NCBI GenBank assembly: GCA_034509735.1
Contig: JACGWO010000003.1
Span: 9,362,001 to 9,426,000 of the forward strand
Reading direction: 5' to 3'
From: Sesamum alatum
Taxonomy: Eukaryota; Streptophyta; Magnoliopsida; Lamiales; Pedaliaceae
Length of the DNA: 64,000 nucleotides
Below, piece by piece: positions 10,737-22,985 of this stretch (position 1 is its first letter; each line of letters opens with the position of its first letter). The translations under genes were made by a program, and so were the position numbers. The notes beneath the pieces were generated by a model, which made no database searches, had not been told where the DNA came from, and saw only the letters and a list, made by a program, of their open reading frames with translations.

Positions 10737-13075
10737 TGAAAGAAATCGGTGGATCGGCCCGGGGATGAGCGCGTATAGCGGAAGCGCGGAATAGTGCGTA
10801 ATAAAAATTACAAAGCATAATTAAATGGGAATTTAAACTATGCATAATATACATAAACGAATCAAGGGGTGTGCCCCTTGATTCTCCCGGGCGTTCGTGT
10901 ATCTCATGTTCAATTAAACACAACATGGAGGCCATAGAATTAGAACGAAAACCATAATTAAAAGAACCTACCCGGTTTGTAGTTTTGTCTTCGTTCGGCT
11001 ACATGCATTGTTCCCCGTTTTGCACCAAGATCTCAAGAAGAGACCTCTAAATCATCTCACTCGCTGCACCGGGAAAGCAACGAACCCTTGTGCTAGCAAG
11101 AAAATCATTGGGGAGAAGAGACATCGGTACACGCTATCAATTAACGCAACCGGCGTCTCTTACGTTCTTAACTTGAATAAATCAAGAAGAACAAAGTATA
11201 TTTCTTGGAGAGAAGAAAGAGGGTGGACGAATTTGAGAGAGATGAGAGAATGAGAGTTGTAGAGAATACTAGGTGTAAGTGTGTGTTTTTTGAGTATTTA
11301 TAGAAGATGGAATTCCTATTCCTTCTCAAACTCTTCCAAAGAGACACACTTTGACTAGGATTTTGACCTAGTCAAATCCTAGTCAAATTAGGCTTTTGAT
11401 TAAGTCAAATTAATCATGGCCCTTCATCTCATCATTCTCTAGATCAAATCTTTGTCCATCCATTTTGATGGGCTTTATGGAATGGGCCTATTTAATTCTA
11501 AATTAAAATTCCCATGGACTTTATATTAAAAATCCTATTTAATATACTAAGCCCATTAATTAATTAATGGAATGGACTTTATTTAATTCCAAATTAAATA
11601 GTCCATGGACTTTATATTAAATCCTATTTAATTACCAAGCCCATTAATTAATTCCATAGAATGGGATTATTTAATTCTAAATTAAATAGTCCCATGGACT
11701 TTATATTAAATCCTATTTAATATACTAAGCCCCATTAATTAATTAATGGAATGGACTTTATTTAATTCCAAATTAAATAGTCCATGGACTTTATATTAAA
11801 TCCTATTTAATACCAAGCCCACTAATTAATTAATTCATCCTTTTAATCTAATTAAAAGGAAAGCCCATGCTTTGTAAAATTCATAAATCTAATTTATGAA
11901 CTCAAGCCCGATTATTCCAAATAATACATCGAGGCTTGTATCTCCAAGAAGTATAGATTTAATTCCATTAAATTAAACCTTCTCCCGGAATTAATTCCAA
12001 ATTAATTCCCTTTCATTTGGTGTAGCGGGTGTGACTCTTTAGGTTCACCTTTCAGCTAGACTTGGACCTACTTTTCGTTATTTCAATAACTAAAGTAGTC
12101 CGTTACCATGGGTGGCCATCTAGCAACGGTCCATGGCACTAGAGACTAGGTGAATTTTATGGTGTGAACATTTAGGCTCCGAGTTATACGCAGGTGCGGT
12201 CCTACCGACGGCTCGATACGTACGGGTACGGTCCTACTGTCCGCCTGTCTCCCGGCCTTTAGTCTAGGGTCGGTTCCCATCGTTTGACTAGGCAACTATG
12301 CATAATGCTCGAGATAGGTTTAACTCGACGTAGGAAATCCTTTCCCACTACATCAAGTGCTATGGCCATAGACTTTGTGAGTCTAAACCATCTCCGAGCG
12401 CATAGGAGATCTTGCTGTCATATCCTTTGACAGGGGACAGATCCTATCTTGGAATTCACCGTTCTTTACATACTCCGACTGCACTGGACGAGGCTTATGA
12501 TGACCATGTGATATAATCGGTCAAATTTCACCAGATCCAAGATACAGCCTTAGTATGTAGGGGATCTGCCGTGATCCTCAAGTCCGAGGACTAATCCCGT
12601 ACTATCGGAACCGGGAATACGAGTCATACCGAACCAAAGCCGAGTAGCTTTCTATATGACGATTCCCGCGAGTCACCTCAGTCGGCCACTCCCCAGCTGA
12701 CCGACCCACTAACACTGCTTAGACGATCCTCGTCACCCGTCGATGAAACACGACAGCAGATGCTTAGTGCAAGTCTCAAATGGATTCTCGATTGCCCTGT
12801 CTCGAGATTCCTTTTGAGTTGGAGTATTTCAGACTGATTCGGCGAAACTGATTTCATGAACCTACCTCCAAGCGTAGTTCCAATTTCCCGAAATGTTATT
12901 TCAGTCTGTGGGCGTTTGTTGTGACATCGTAACGATGCAAGCAGTAAGTACAACAAACTCATGCCTATGAATCCTTTACTACATTCAATTAACATAATAT
13001 TACTTGTTCAACAGATTGACGAATGGTTCTCAGAACAGCCAATACCATTGACTTTCTGGTCACCTATTCTAAACA
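10737..13075 (-). mobile_element. 3' LTR of nested family 2 element
   Basis: The left edge TGAAAGAAATCGG is the complement of the family end ...GATTTCTTTCA. The right edge reads ...CTATTCTAAACA where the partner has CTATTCTAACA, i.e. one extra A. It aligns end to end with 18669-20989, but differs by many single-base length changes, mostly in homopolymers (see findings). Confidence 0.92.
11480..11835 (-). repeat. LTR minisatellite, about 88-bp unit
   Basis: Tandem copies of an AT-rich unit containing 'ccattaattaatt' and 'tccatggactttatattaaatcctatttaa'. The same array is present with different copy numbers in every family 2 LTR (19420-19765, 21343-21790, 29255-29515, 50645-50815, 57200-57380). 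Confidence 0.8.
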
Positions 13076-15480
13076 ATCTCCCCATTGACCAATAAGTCAA
13101 TTACCCCACTTTGTTCAGAATCCACTGAGTATGAGTAATCTACGATACCGACTAAGGTATTGTGAGTCCGTTTATATTTCCTTGCGAAGCAATACGGTCT
13201 AACCGTGTTACCTCTATCCACCATTGCCTCTTAGAGATGGTGGTTGTCTAAGAATATTTTCGTGGATCTTGTGATGAGATCTCGTGCCAATACTCCCATA
13301 GCCAAGTTGCCTGCCATATAGGCAAAACATTGGCTTGTCGTGCTAGGCGCCACGTCCATCCTATGGACGCGGTCTTCATCAGTGAACCACTATCCGATGC
13401 ACTCGTCATTGGGCCTGACTGTGCATACCTTTGAGACTAACTGGTTTTCACTTATGCTCTGGAAGCTAGTATCGCTTTAGCCTTCCAAAGCAACTCTCAA
13501 CAGACGGTGCATCATGAACACATCTTTAGTCCTTATTCAGTACTAAGGATCGTTCTTTGATTGCTGTCTTCAACCCTCAGTGCATTACCGATTTATGTTT
13601 GAGCCATGCTAGAAGCACTCTCAACATCGGTTCCTATACACCGAGTAAACATATCATATGTTTGCCTAGGGTTAAGACGTAGGGGATACTCAACATCCAA
13701 GCCTTCTCATTAGTCCACCGTGACTAAGTCTTGAATGGCTTGATGCTTTATGCATAGTATCCAAGTTTTCTCATCAGTCTTACTATGACTGAGTCTCGAA
13801 CAACTTGTCCCTCTACATATATGAGTTTTTTCTCATCAGTCCACCATGACTGAGTCTTTGAAAAGCTTAATTCATGATATGTATGTGGGATCCCTAAAAT
13901 GTCATCGAGAATTTTCGTGAGTTACAGTTTGTGTTTTAGTGATTCCTAATGCCTTGAATTCATCCATGAATCAAGATATTACACACTTAAACACTTGGAA
14001 CACCATTTCTACTCCCACTGATCACCTACGTCGTTTAAGACCGAGTTCATGCTCCGTATGAGCTCGTCAAAACGAATATTCCAATTATGCGGTGTTTCAA
14101 ATCTTGTTTGAATTTCCTAGTGGATTCTATGGCTCCTCTCCATAAATCCTACTACGATGTCCAACATCACGTTCCGCAGGTCATTTGGATTATTATCCAA
14201 ATTTGACCGAACATATCCCGATCACTCGTACCTCTTACGACATTCGGGTTCGTTCTTAAGGGGACTTGGAATATGATCAATTTAAGAAAGAAATGCAATT
14301 ATAAGCAACGTTTAGCATTATTCTGTCGTAACGTTGTACAAATTAGACACCGAGTCTAATTTGTCTCCCACTTAGTCCCTTGACGTATGTAGGATCCTTC
14401 TACATGCTCAAGGACTTTGTCGGGACATAGGCTTGCCAAACCATGGCTCCTTGTGCGTGACTCTTGGCAAAGTGCCATGTTCTTACGTTGGCAATTTTGA
14501 GTCTACGTCTACACGGGCTAAGGTAATTGGCGAAACTTCGATCGATCTTCGTCCAACGAGATTCGATCGTTCCCTTTATCAGAGACCGTCATACTTGGCC
14601 TTTATAGGAAATGTTTCATTGAGAATTCCATTTTCAACTTGGATGCTCAAGAGCTCCCACTAAATACACGGCCTTTTCGATCCTATCGAAACAGGTTTAA
14701 TTTTGCAACCATTTATGGTTCACCTCCTTAAGTCTAATTCCCAAACCTCCTATGGGGACCTTTAGACTTTTTGAACCCTCTTATGGTCTTTGTGTATTAG
14801 TAACCTACAGTTGTCTTATTGGCTTCCCTTCCAATAGACTATTTGGCAAGCCTACTTTGTCCAACAAAGAGCTTTCGGACTTTCTTCTTCATAAAAGACT
14901 TGTAAATTTAGTCGATTCGAATCATCTATTTCTAGATTCATCGAACTTTCCAATTACTTATCTTTTAATAAGAAGAAACGTCCTAGCTGTTGTAGATGCC
15001 CAAATCTATAAGTTGGTTCTTGATTAATCCATTTAATAATTTGAATTTTGAGTATCCATAAACCTTTTATAGGATGGTATTTTAGGAATTTACGTACAAA
15101 CACTAGCAAACATGAATCAATATTCAATAATTTTGTTTGATCAAATATGTATGTAATAAAACCTTTGTCCAACAAAGAGACATACTTTGATCAAGCTAGG
15201 TTACGTAATTCCTATATTACCCTAACATGATCACGATTATGGGCCTAACAAGTCTCTAGTCCTTTTCATCAATGGACCTTGCCATTGTTGAATCCTAGAA
15301 CTGTTCTTGGCTTTTTAAGTCCTTATTCACTTTCTGCAAACCACCCGCAGATTAGTGATAGGAATGGTATCAAATACCAAATAGAGTAAAAGTGATCATG
15401 TCAATACTCAATATCAAATTTTACCTACATTGGAGAGGGGTTTAGAATACTCCCCTTTCCAATGGCCCTTTTACGACAGT
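13076..15480 (-). pseudogene. degenerate copia pol of nested element
   Basis: Antisense pol remnant. Order on the minus strand: protease-like remnant near 15400-15340 (no DTG), pre-integrase/integrase remnant 15200-14330, RT remnant 14240-13900 and RNase H end 13470-13090. Orthologous stretches of family 1 pol can be followed at DNA level; for example 14420-14345 corresponds to the integrase C-terminal region, and 14100-14030 to the RT segment with WNIRFDE. Stops and indels occur throughout. The polypurine tract at 13090-13076 reads GGTCAATGGGGAGAT rather than GGTCAAGTGGGAGAT. Confidence 0.8.
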
Positions 15481-16214
15481 AAATGCTTACGTTCTTAGAA
15501 TCTATTGACTGCTTGAACCTTTTGCTCTTTCCTTTACCTCCACCTTGTGTTGTAAAGGAACAAACTTGAAGTGCTGCAATAGTTGATGTTACCTTACCCT
15601 TCTTCCTCTTTTAGCGTCTGGCACCCTGCCTTTCGCTATGAGGTTGAAGCCTCTCCTACTAGTACCAACGGCGCAGATTTTGCAATCGTTGCCTCGTACT
15701 AGACCGACATAATTACCAACCTATGAAGATCTTTCTAAGCTCATTCATGTTGATAATTAATGGTTCGTAGGAGGAAGGAAGAGACTGAAGGATCATGTCA
15801 ATGTACGTCTCTAAAGACTGACGTGGAGGTCTTTTGAGCTTCTCCACTAGGATTGCATCATCACTCCATGTTCTTTGTACCGACATCCCTTCCGTCATCT
15901 TAGCTCCAAACATGCCTTCGTTGCATTTTACCCCACATGTTGGTCCAAGACCATATAGACATGATGCAAACGAAAGCATAGTTTGAGCCAACATCATTAT
16001 ATCCTACTTGTCGGTGGTCATCCTTCAACTTTTGAACGCCAAGCGTTGCCTTAGTTGTCGACCCTCCGGCAAGGGCTGAGGAACGTCCTCATTCCGATAT
16101 GTGAGTTAAGGTTCTGGAAATCTAAGACCATCTTAAGATTTCGCAGTCAATTCGTCTAATTGGTTCCCTTTTTAATGAGCCTCTTAGTGATGTGTTTGGT
16201 GGATTCTTAGACAT
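15481..16214 (-). pseudogene. degenerate copia gag of nested element
   Basis: The start codon at 16214-16212 begins MSKNPPNTS..., equivalent to the MSKNPLSTI start of family 1 gag, but a TAA about 26 codons later ends it. The longest surviving frame (15997-15713, about 95 codons) contains MFGAKMTEGMSVQRTW and LETYIDMILQSLPSSYEP, matching the middle of family 1 gag (FFGTKMTEGSSVQ, NETYIDVILQSLPPSF). The knuckle region near 15480-15500 has lost cysteines. The same early TAA is present in the other two family 2 interiors. Confidence 0.85.
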
Positions 16215-18119
16215 TCACAACATATATGAAACAGAAAATAATAAGCAGAATGAAGTAATATTTTGGTTAAGTCTCGGTCTTTAGTCCTTAACCTCTCCCA
16301 CTATTTCTACGAAAAACACGGCACTCTCAAACGTTGTTTTCGGGAAATCCTTTCCTAGTGGGCTCGGGATCCACAGCGATCTCCCCATACCCCGCTTTTA
16401 CGATTCGCATGGGAAAAGAACCCGTGGGAGGTATTCCATACCATTCTCGTTCCACGAGATTCCCAAGATAATTGCCTCACCCTTTCACGTGATCCCGAGG
16501 ACTCCAAGCGAATCACGTTATTCGCGGCGTTAGACCCGACCCAATCAACCGATTCATAAACTCACTGCTACCTCCACGACTCGTGAGACAGGTAACAGTA
16601 GTCTACTCATCGTTCATGACAAAGTGCAGCTTCTTTTAAGCACGATAGTCGTGCCACGACTCGTGAGACCACGCTATCGACCTAAAAGATCTTCCTCACT
16701 TTTGCCATGGATGGAAGGCTTGGACAGACTCCCAGAGTCCTAGTCCATTTATTAAGGGTCTATATTTAACTTGGTTTAACCAAGTGAGAGTTTTGATAGA
16801 ACGAGACCTCATCACATATTAAGTATTGCATTGCGTGCGTTATGGCAGAAAATATTCTAAGCGTGAATGTAACCATACATAAAGCATATAGAATAATCAT
16901 AAGCATAAAATACGCATCGCATGCAAAATAAAGTCTAGGCACGCCCCTGTAGGATGATCACAAGCCCAAACCTATGCGACCCACTGAGCCCGCAGTGGAT
17001 CTATGGTCAATCTAAGGGTAGGCCCTACACTATTACAAGTTTTAATAACCCATTACATGCAATGGGCCTTGTAAGTCCTCTTTATCTTCTTGGGCTCTCC
17101 ATCGTGGGCCTACACCGGGCTTCTTCTCCATGGATCCTCCGTGGGCCATCTGATGGCAACCTCCATGGGCCTCCAACACCTTGGCTTATCTTCTCTTGCA
17201 GCTTTTATTTACAAAAAGAATAAAACCTCACCACTAATTCTACTCTCATTACATCATAAAATAAGAAACCCCAATTAAACATTTGGGGGAGTACATTGGG
17301 AGGGAGAGAGAAAAGCCTTATTATTCCAAGGCACTAGAAGAGAGACAGAGAGGAAAATAAAGAGGCACACAGGCCACAACCCAACAAATAAATGTAAAAT
17401 AAACCATACATGCGGTCTAGGGGCTTTGTGATCATCCTTTTGTCAAATCAATTAACACAAATAGCACAAATACATATCCCACGTAAAATATGCTATACCA
17501 ACATCCATGATAATCCATACCATAAAATAAATGCAGAAACTACATGTAAAATATCCACACCAAACATTGGATAATAGTGCAACCTATGCACAACGATTTT
17601 TGTTGGAAAAACCTTTTCCATAATTAACAAGCAATATTAATTCTATGAAATATAAAATCTCAACCAAAATTAAAATGCCCCAAGTTAATTAATTAAGAAA
17701 AATTCCCAGAATTATACAGAAAAATCAAATTTTTTTCTGAAACACAAAAATCAACAATTCAAGAATATGCCCATTTATTCAAGAATTCCAAAATCCAACA
17801 TTCGTGCAATATTAATACATGTCAAGATCTACTCATACTCAAGCCATAAAATAACCATGATGTCCAACATCATAAAACGCAGAAATTATTGCGAAATTTC
17901 ACATGTGAATTTTGATCATTGGTGCAACCATTGCAAAAAATTAAATCTTGTTAGGAAACCCTTTCCTCATCAACCAAGCAATATTTATTTTAGAAAATTC
18001 CAAATCTCAAAAAATAAATATTCTAAGTCAACGGGTTCAGAATAATTCAGAAAATATCATAAAAAATAATACAGTAAAAACAGTTTTGAAAAACGAGCCA
18101 AAAACGGAGGGAAACGGAA

Positions 18120-18425
18120 AACGGCACGGCCGGCCGGCCAGACGCGCGCGCGCGCGCGCGCAGGCTCCTCTGCCTGCGCGCACAGCGCGCGCGCCCAGCG
18201 CATGCCGTGCGGCGCGCCCAGCGCGCGCCTGCGCCTAGCGCTTGCGCGCGCGCGCACGCGCGCAGGCGCCCATGCCTGCGCGCGCGGCCGCGCGCGCGGC
18301 CGGCAACAGCGCGCGCGCTGTCCGCGCACGCTGGGCGCGCTGGCCGGGCGCGCGCAGGCCCCTGCCTGCACGCGCGCCCGGCCGCGCCCCTGTGCGCGCG
18401 GCCAGCGTGCTGCTGCTGCCGGTTC
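18120..18425 (-). other. CpG-rich hairpin block in family 2 leader
   Basis: About 300 bp of almost pure alternating C/G in an otherwise AT-rich element, including an uninterrupted (CG) run at 18143-18160. Three stem-loops share one stem, CGCGCGCAGGC pairing with GCCTGCGCGCG: 18156-18181 (10 bp), 18257-18284 (11 bp) and 18349-18374 (one mismatch), with loops of 4-6 bases. In the sense of the element the loops are purine-rich. The role is unknown. Confidence 0.85.
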
Positions 18426-18655
18426 GCCGTTTTTTCACTCCTTTTCGATTTTTCATGCAATTTTCTGAACCACAAGATAAATAAAACCCTAGAACATGTA
18501 TAAACACATTCAAGAAAACCAAGATCCAAAATCCCATGCAAAATTAAACGCCAATAAATATCTACGATAAACATGCTATAAACGTAAATTAAAACACGTT
18601 TATCATGCTTAAACGCACATAGCACATAGAATTCTAGGCCTATACACCGAACCGG

Positions 18656-18667
18656 GCTCTGATACCA
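18656..18667 (-). other. primer-binding site (tRNA-iMet), nested element
   Basis: GCTCTGATACCA on the plus strand is the complement of TGGTATCAGAGC, the usual plant copia site for the 3' end of initiator-Met tRNA. One base separates it from the 5' LTR edge at 18669. Confidence 0.93.
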
Positions 18668-18668
18668 C

Positions 18669-20989
18669 TGAAAGAAATCGGTGGATCGGGCCCGGGAGAT
18701 GAGCGCGTATAGCGGAAGCGCGGAATAGTGCGTAATAAAAATTACAAAGCATAATTAAATGGAATTTAAACTATGCATAATATACATAAACGAATCAAGG
18801 GGTGTGCCCTTGATTCTCCCGGGCGTTCGGTGTATCTCATGTTCAATAAAACACAACATGGAGGCCATAGAATTAGAAACGAAAACCATAATTAAAGAAC
18901 CTACCCGGTTGTAGTTTTGTCTTCGTTCGGCTACATGCATTGTTCCCCGTTTTGCACCAAGATCTCAAGAAGAGACCCTCTAAATCATCTCACTCGCTGC
19001 ACCGGAAAGCAACGAACCCTTGTGCTAGCAAGAAAATCATTGGGGAGAAGAGACATCGGTACACGCTATCAATTAACGCAACCGGCGTCTCTTACGTTCT
19101 TAACTTGAATAAAATCAAGAAGAACAAAGTATATTTCTTGGAGAGAAGAAAGAGGGTGGACGAATTTGAGAGAGATGAGAGATGAGAGTTGTAGAGAATA
19201 CTAGGTGTAAGTGTGTGTTTTTTGAGTATTTATAGAAGATGGAATTCCTATTCCTTCTCAAACTCTTCCAAAGAGACACACTTTGACTAGGATTTTGACC
19301 TAGTCAAATCCTAGTCAAATTAGGCTTTTGATTAAGTCAAATTAATCATGGCCCTTCATCTCATCATTCTCTAGATCAAATCTTGTCCATCCATTTTGAT
19401 GGGCTTTATGGAATGGGCCTATTTAATTCTAAATTAAAAATTCCCATGGACTTTATATTAAAATCCTATTTAATATACTAAGCCCATTAATTAATTAATG
19501 GAATGGACTTTATTTAATTCCAAATTAAATAGTCCATGGACTTTATATTAAATCCTATTTAATACCAAGCCCATTAATTAATTCCATAGAATGGGATTAT
19601 TTAATTCTAAATTAAATAGTCCCATGGACTTTATATTAAATCCTATTTAATATACTAAGCCCATTAATTAATTAATGGAATGGACTTTATTTAATTCCAA
19701 ATTAAATAGTCCATGGACTTTATATTAAATCCTATTTAATACCAAGCCCACTAATTAATTAATTCATCCTTTTAATCTAATTAAAAGGAAAGCCCATGCT
19801 TTGTAAAATTCATAAATCTAATTTATGAACTCAAGCCCGATTATTCCAAATAATACATCGAGGCTTGTATCTCCAAGAAGTATAATTTAATTCCATTAAA
19901 TTAAACCTTCTCCCGGAATTAATTCCAAATTAATTCCCTTTCATTTGGTGTAGCGGGTGTGACTCTTTAGGTTCACCTTTCAGCTAGACTTGGACCTACT
20001 TTTCGTTATTTCATAACTAAAGTAGTCCGTTACCATGGGTGGCCATCTAGCAACGGTCCATGGCACTAGAGACTAGGTGAATTTATGGTGTGAACATTTA
20101 GGCTCCGAGTTATACGCAGGTGCGGTCCTACCGACGCTCGATACGTACGGGTACGGTCCTACTGTCGCCTGTCTCCCGGCCTTTAGTCTAGGGGTCGGTT
20201 CCCATCGTTGACTAGGCAACTATGCATAATGCTCGAGATAGGTTTAACTCGACGTAGGAAATCCTTTCCCACTACATCAAGTGCTATGGCCATAGACTTT
20301 GTGAGTCTAAACCATCTCCGAGCGCATAGGAGATCTTGCTGTCATATCCTTTGACAGGGGACAGATCCTATCTTGGAATTCACCGTTCTTACATACTCCG
20401 ACTGCACTGGACGAGGCTTATGATGACCATGTGATATAATCGGTCAAATTTCACCAGATCTAAGATACAGCCTTAGTATGTAGGGGACTGCCGTGATCCT
20501 CAAGTCCGAGGACTAATCCCGTACTATCGGAACCGGGAATACGAGTCATACCGACCAAGCCCGAGTAGCTTCTATATGACGATTCCCGCGAGTCACCTCA
20601 GTCGGCCGCTCCCCAGCTGACCGACCCACTAACACTGCTTAGACGATCCTCGTCACCCGTCGATGAAACACGACAGCAGATGCTTAGTGCAAGTCTCAAA
20701 TGGATTCTCGATGCCCTGTCTCGAGATTCCTTTGACTTGGAGTATTTCAGACTGATTCGGCGAAACTGATTTCATGAACCTATCTCCAAGCGTAGTTCCA
20801 ATTTCCCGAAATGTTATTTCAGTCTGTGGGCGTTTGTTGTGACATCGTAACGATGCAAGCAGTAAGTACAACAAACTCATGCCTATGAATCCTTACTACA
20901 TTCATTAACATAATATTACTTGTTCACAGATTGACGAATGGTTCTCAGAACAGCCAATACCATTGACTTTCTGGTCACCTATTCTAACA
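18669..20989 (-). mobile_element. 5' LTR of nested family 2 element
   Basis: TGAAAGAAATCGG at the left and CTATTCTAACA at the right give TG...CA ends on the minus strand; about 2.32 kb. An antisense TATA-like box (TATTTATA, 19227-19234) marks the probable U3/R boundary. The right end joins AAATG (target duplication) and then the outer LTR. Confidence 0.93.
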
Positions 20990-22523
20990 AAATGTTCACA
21001 CCATAAATTCACCTAGTCTCTAGTGGCATGGACCGTTGCTAGATGGCCACCCATGGTAACAGACTACTTTGGTTATGAAATAACAAAAAGTAGGTCCAAG
21101 TCTAGCTGAAAGGTGAACCTAAAGAGTCACACCCGCTACACCAAATGAAAGGGAATTAATTTGGAATTAATTCCGGGAGAAGGTTTAATTTAATGGAATT
21201 AAATTATACTTCTTGGAGATTCAAGCTTCGATGAATTATTTGGAATAATCGGGCTTGAGTTCATAAATTAGATTTATGAATTTTACAAAGCATGGGCTTT
21301 CCTTTTAATTAGATTAAAAGGGTGAATTAATTAATTAGTGGTCTTGGTATATTAAATAGGATTTAATATAAACTCCATGGACTATTTAATTTGGAATTAA
21401 TATAAAGTCCATTCCATTAATTAATTAATGGGCTTAGTATATTAAATAGGATTTTAATATAAAGTCCATGGGACTATTTAATTTAGAATTAAATAATCCC
21501 ATTCTATGGAATTAATTAATGGGCTTAGTATATTAAATAGGATTTTAATATAAAGTCCATGGGACTATTTAATTTAGAATTAAATAATCCCATTCTATGG
21601 AATTAATTAATGGGTTTGGTATTAAATAGGATTTAATATAAAGTACATGGACTATTTAATTTGGAATTAAATAAAGTCCATTCCATTAATTAATTAATGG
21701 GCTTAATATATTAAATAGGATTTTAATATAAAGTCCATGGGATCATTTAATTTAGAATTAAATAAAGCCCATTCCATAAAGCCCATCAAAATGGATGGAC
21801 AAGATTTGATCTAGAGAATGATGAGATGAAGGGCCATGATTAATTTGACTTAATCAAGCCTAATTTGACTAGGATTTGACTAGGTCAAAATCCTAGTCAA
21901 AGTGTGTCTCTTTTGGAAGAGTTTGAGAAGGAATAGGAATTCCATCTTCTATAAATACTTAAAAAACACACACTTACACCTAGTATTCTCTACAACTCTC
22001 ATCTCTCAAAATTCTCTCTCAAAATTCGTCCACCCCTATTTTTCACTCTCCAAGAATATTACTTTGTTCTTCTTGATTTATTCAAGTTAAGAACATAAGA
22101 GACATTGATTGCGTTCATTCATAGCGTGTATCGATGTCTCTTCTCCCCAAAATAATTTCTTGCTAGCACAAGGGTTGTTTGCTTTCCAGTGGAGCGAGTG
22201 AGATGATTTAGAGGGTCTCTTCTTGAGATCTTGGTGCAAAACGGGGAACAATGCATGTAGCCGAACGAAGACAAAACTACAACCGGGTAGGTTCTTAATT
22301 TCGTTTTTTACGGTTTCAATTCTATGGCCTCCATGTTGTGCTTTATTGAACATGAGATACACCGAACGCCCGGGAGAATCAAGGGCACCCCCCTTGATTC
22401 GTTTATGTATATTATGCATGATTTAAATTCCATTTAATTATGCTTTGTAATTTTTTATTACGCACTACTTCGCGATTCCGCTATTCGCGTTAATCTCCCG
22501 GGACGATCCACCGATTTCTTTCA
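20990..22523 (+). mobile_element. 5' LTR of outer family 2 element, second part
   Basis: Starts with the right AAATG duplication (20990-20994) and continues AAATGTTCACACC as in 28913 onward of the 3' LTR; ends ...CGATTTCTTTCA. A TATA box, TATAAATA at 21950-21957, lies about 40 bp before the CT-rich stretch that probably begins the R region. It holds five copies of the 88-bp minisatellite, more than its partner. Confidence 0.92.
21343..21790 (+). repeat. LTR minisatellite, five units of 87-91 bp
   Basis: Units begin with 'gggctt(a/g)gtat(at)taaatagg' and repeat at 21343, 21431, 21522, 21613 and 21700. Each carries 'aaagtccatgg' and 'attaattaatggg'. The partner 3' LTR has about three units, so the array has changed length since insertion or during replication. 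Confidence 0.85.
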
Positions 22524-22524
22524 G

Positions 22525-22536
22525 TGGTATCAGAGC
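22525..22536 (+). other. primer-binding site (tRNA-iMet), outer family 2 element
   Basis: TGGTATCAGAGC one base after the 5' LTR end at 22523. Confidence 0.95.
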
Positions 22537-22775
22537 CCGGTTCGGTGTATAGGCCTAGAATTCTATGTGCTATGTGCGCTTAAGCATGATAAACGTGTTT
22601 TCATTTACGTTTATAGCATGTTTATCGTGGATATTTATTGGCGTTTAATTTTGCATGGGATTTTGGATCTTGGTTTTCTTGAATGTGTTTATACATGTTC
22701 TAGGGTTTAATTTATCTTGTGGTTCAGAAAAATTGCATGAAAAATCGAAAAGGAGTGAAAAACGGCGAACCGGCA

Positions 22776-22985
22776 GCAGCAGCACGCTGGCCGCGCGCAC
22801 AGGGGCGCGGCCGGGCGCGCGTGCAGGCAGGGGCCTGCGCGCGCCCGGCCAGCGCGCCCAGCGTGCGCGGACAGCGCGCGCGCTGTGCCGGCCGCGCGCG
22901 CGGCCGCGCGCACGGCATGCGCTGGGCGCGCGCGCTGTGCGCGTAGGCAGAGGAGCCTGCGCGCGCGCGCGCCTGGCCGGCCGGC
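22776..22985 (+). other. CpG-rich hairpin block, outer family 2 element
   Basis: Contains the stem-loop 22939-22964 (GCGCGTAGGC / loop AGAGGA / GCCTGCGCGC, one G-T pair) and a second near 22818-22840 with loop AGG(G). The middle hairpin of the nested copy is absent, consistent with a deletion of about 90 bp. Confidence 0.8.

Larger units (their letters stand above)
16215..18668 (-). other. 5' untranslated leader of nested family 2 element
   Basis: About 2.45 kb between primer site and gag. It holds, in minus-strand order, the primer site (18667-18656), the CpG-rich hairpin block (18420-18120), an AT-rich stretch, a pyrimidine tract ending in TAG (antisense of 17340-17310), a conserved short hairpin (17001-16978) and a further conserved stretch up to gag. 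No coding sequence is supported; the long Arg/Ala-rich frames in the CpG block are composition artefacts. Confidence 0.8.
10737..20989 (-). mobile_element. complete family 2 copia element nested in the opposite orientation
   Basis: About 10.25 kb, flanked by AAATG duplications. On the minus strand: 5' LTR 20989-18669, primer site 18667-18656, CpG-rich leader, degenerate gag from 16214 down to about 15500, degenerate pol to about 13090, polypurine tract 13090-13076, 3' LTR 13075-10737. It has inserted in the 5' LTR of a same-family element and so forms a large inverted repeat with it. No domain is intact, so its movement needed proteins from elsewhere. Confidence 0.93.

Noticed and set aside
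12678..12995. 105-codon minus-strand frame in the LTR (also 10037-10237, 20653-20880, 49519-49779)
   Set aside because: The same LTR stretch is open by chance in several copies but interrupted or shifted in others; no protein similarity recognised.
18143..18420. CRISPR-like or host CpG-island promoter interpretation of the CG block
   Set aside because: It lies at the same leader position in each copy, directly after the primer site; the repeats are hairpins without regular spacers, and no gene follows except element gag.
18047..18625. Long open frames (up to 192 codons) rich in Arg, Ala and Pro across the CpG block, on both strands
   Set aside because: They overlap in several frames on both strands, lack any domain and simply follow CG-repeat composition in an untranslated leader; the same artefact occurs at 22655-23091, 39472-40107 and 61019-61716.
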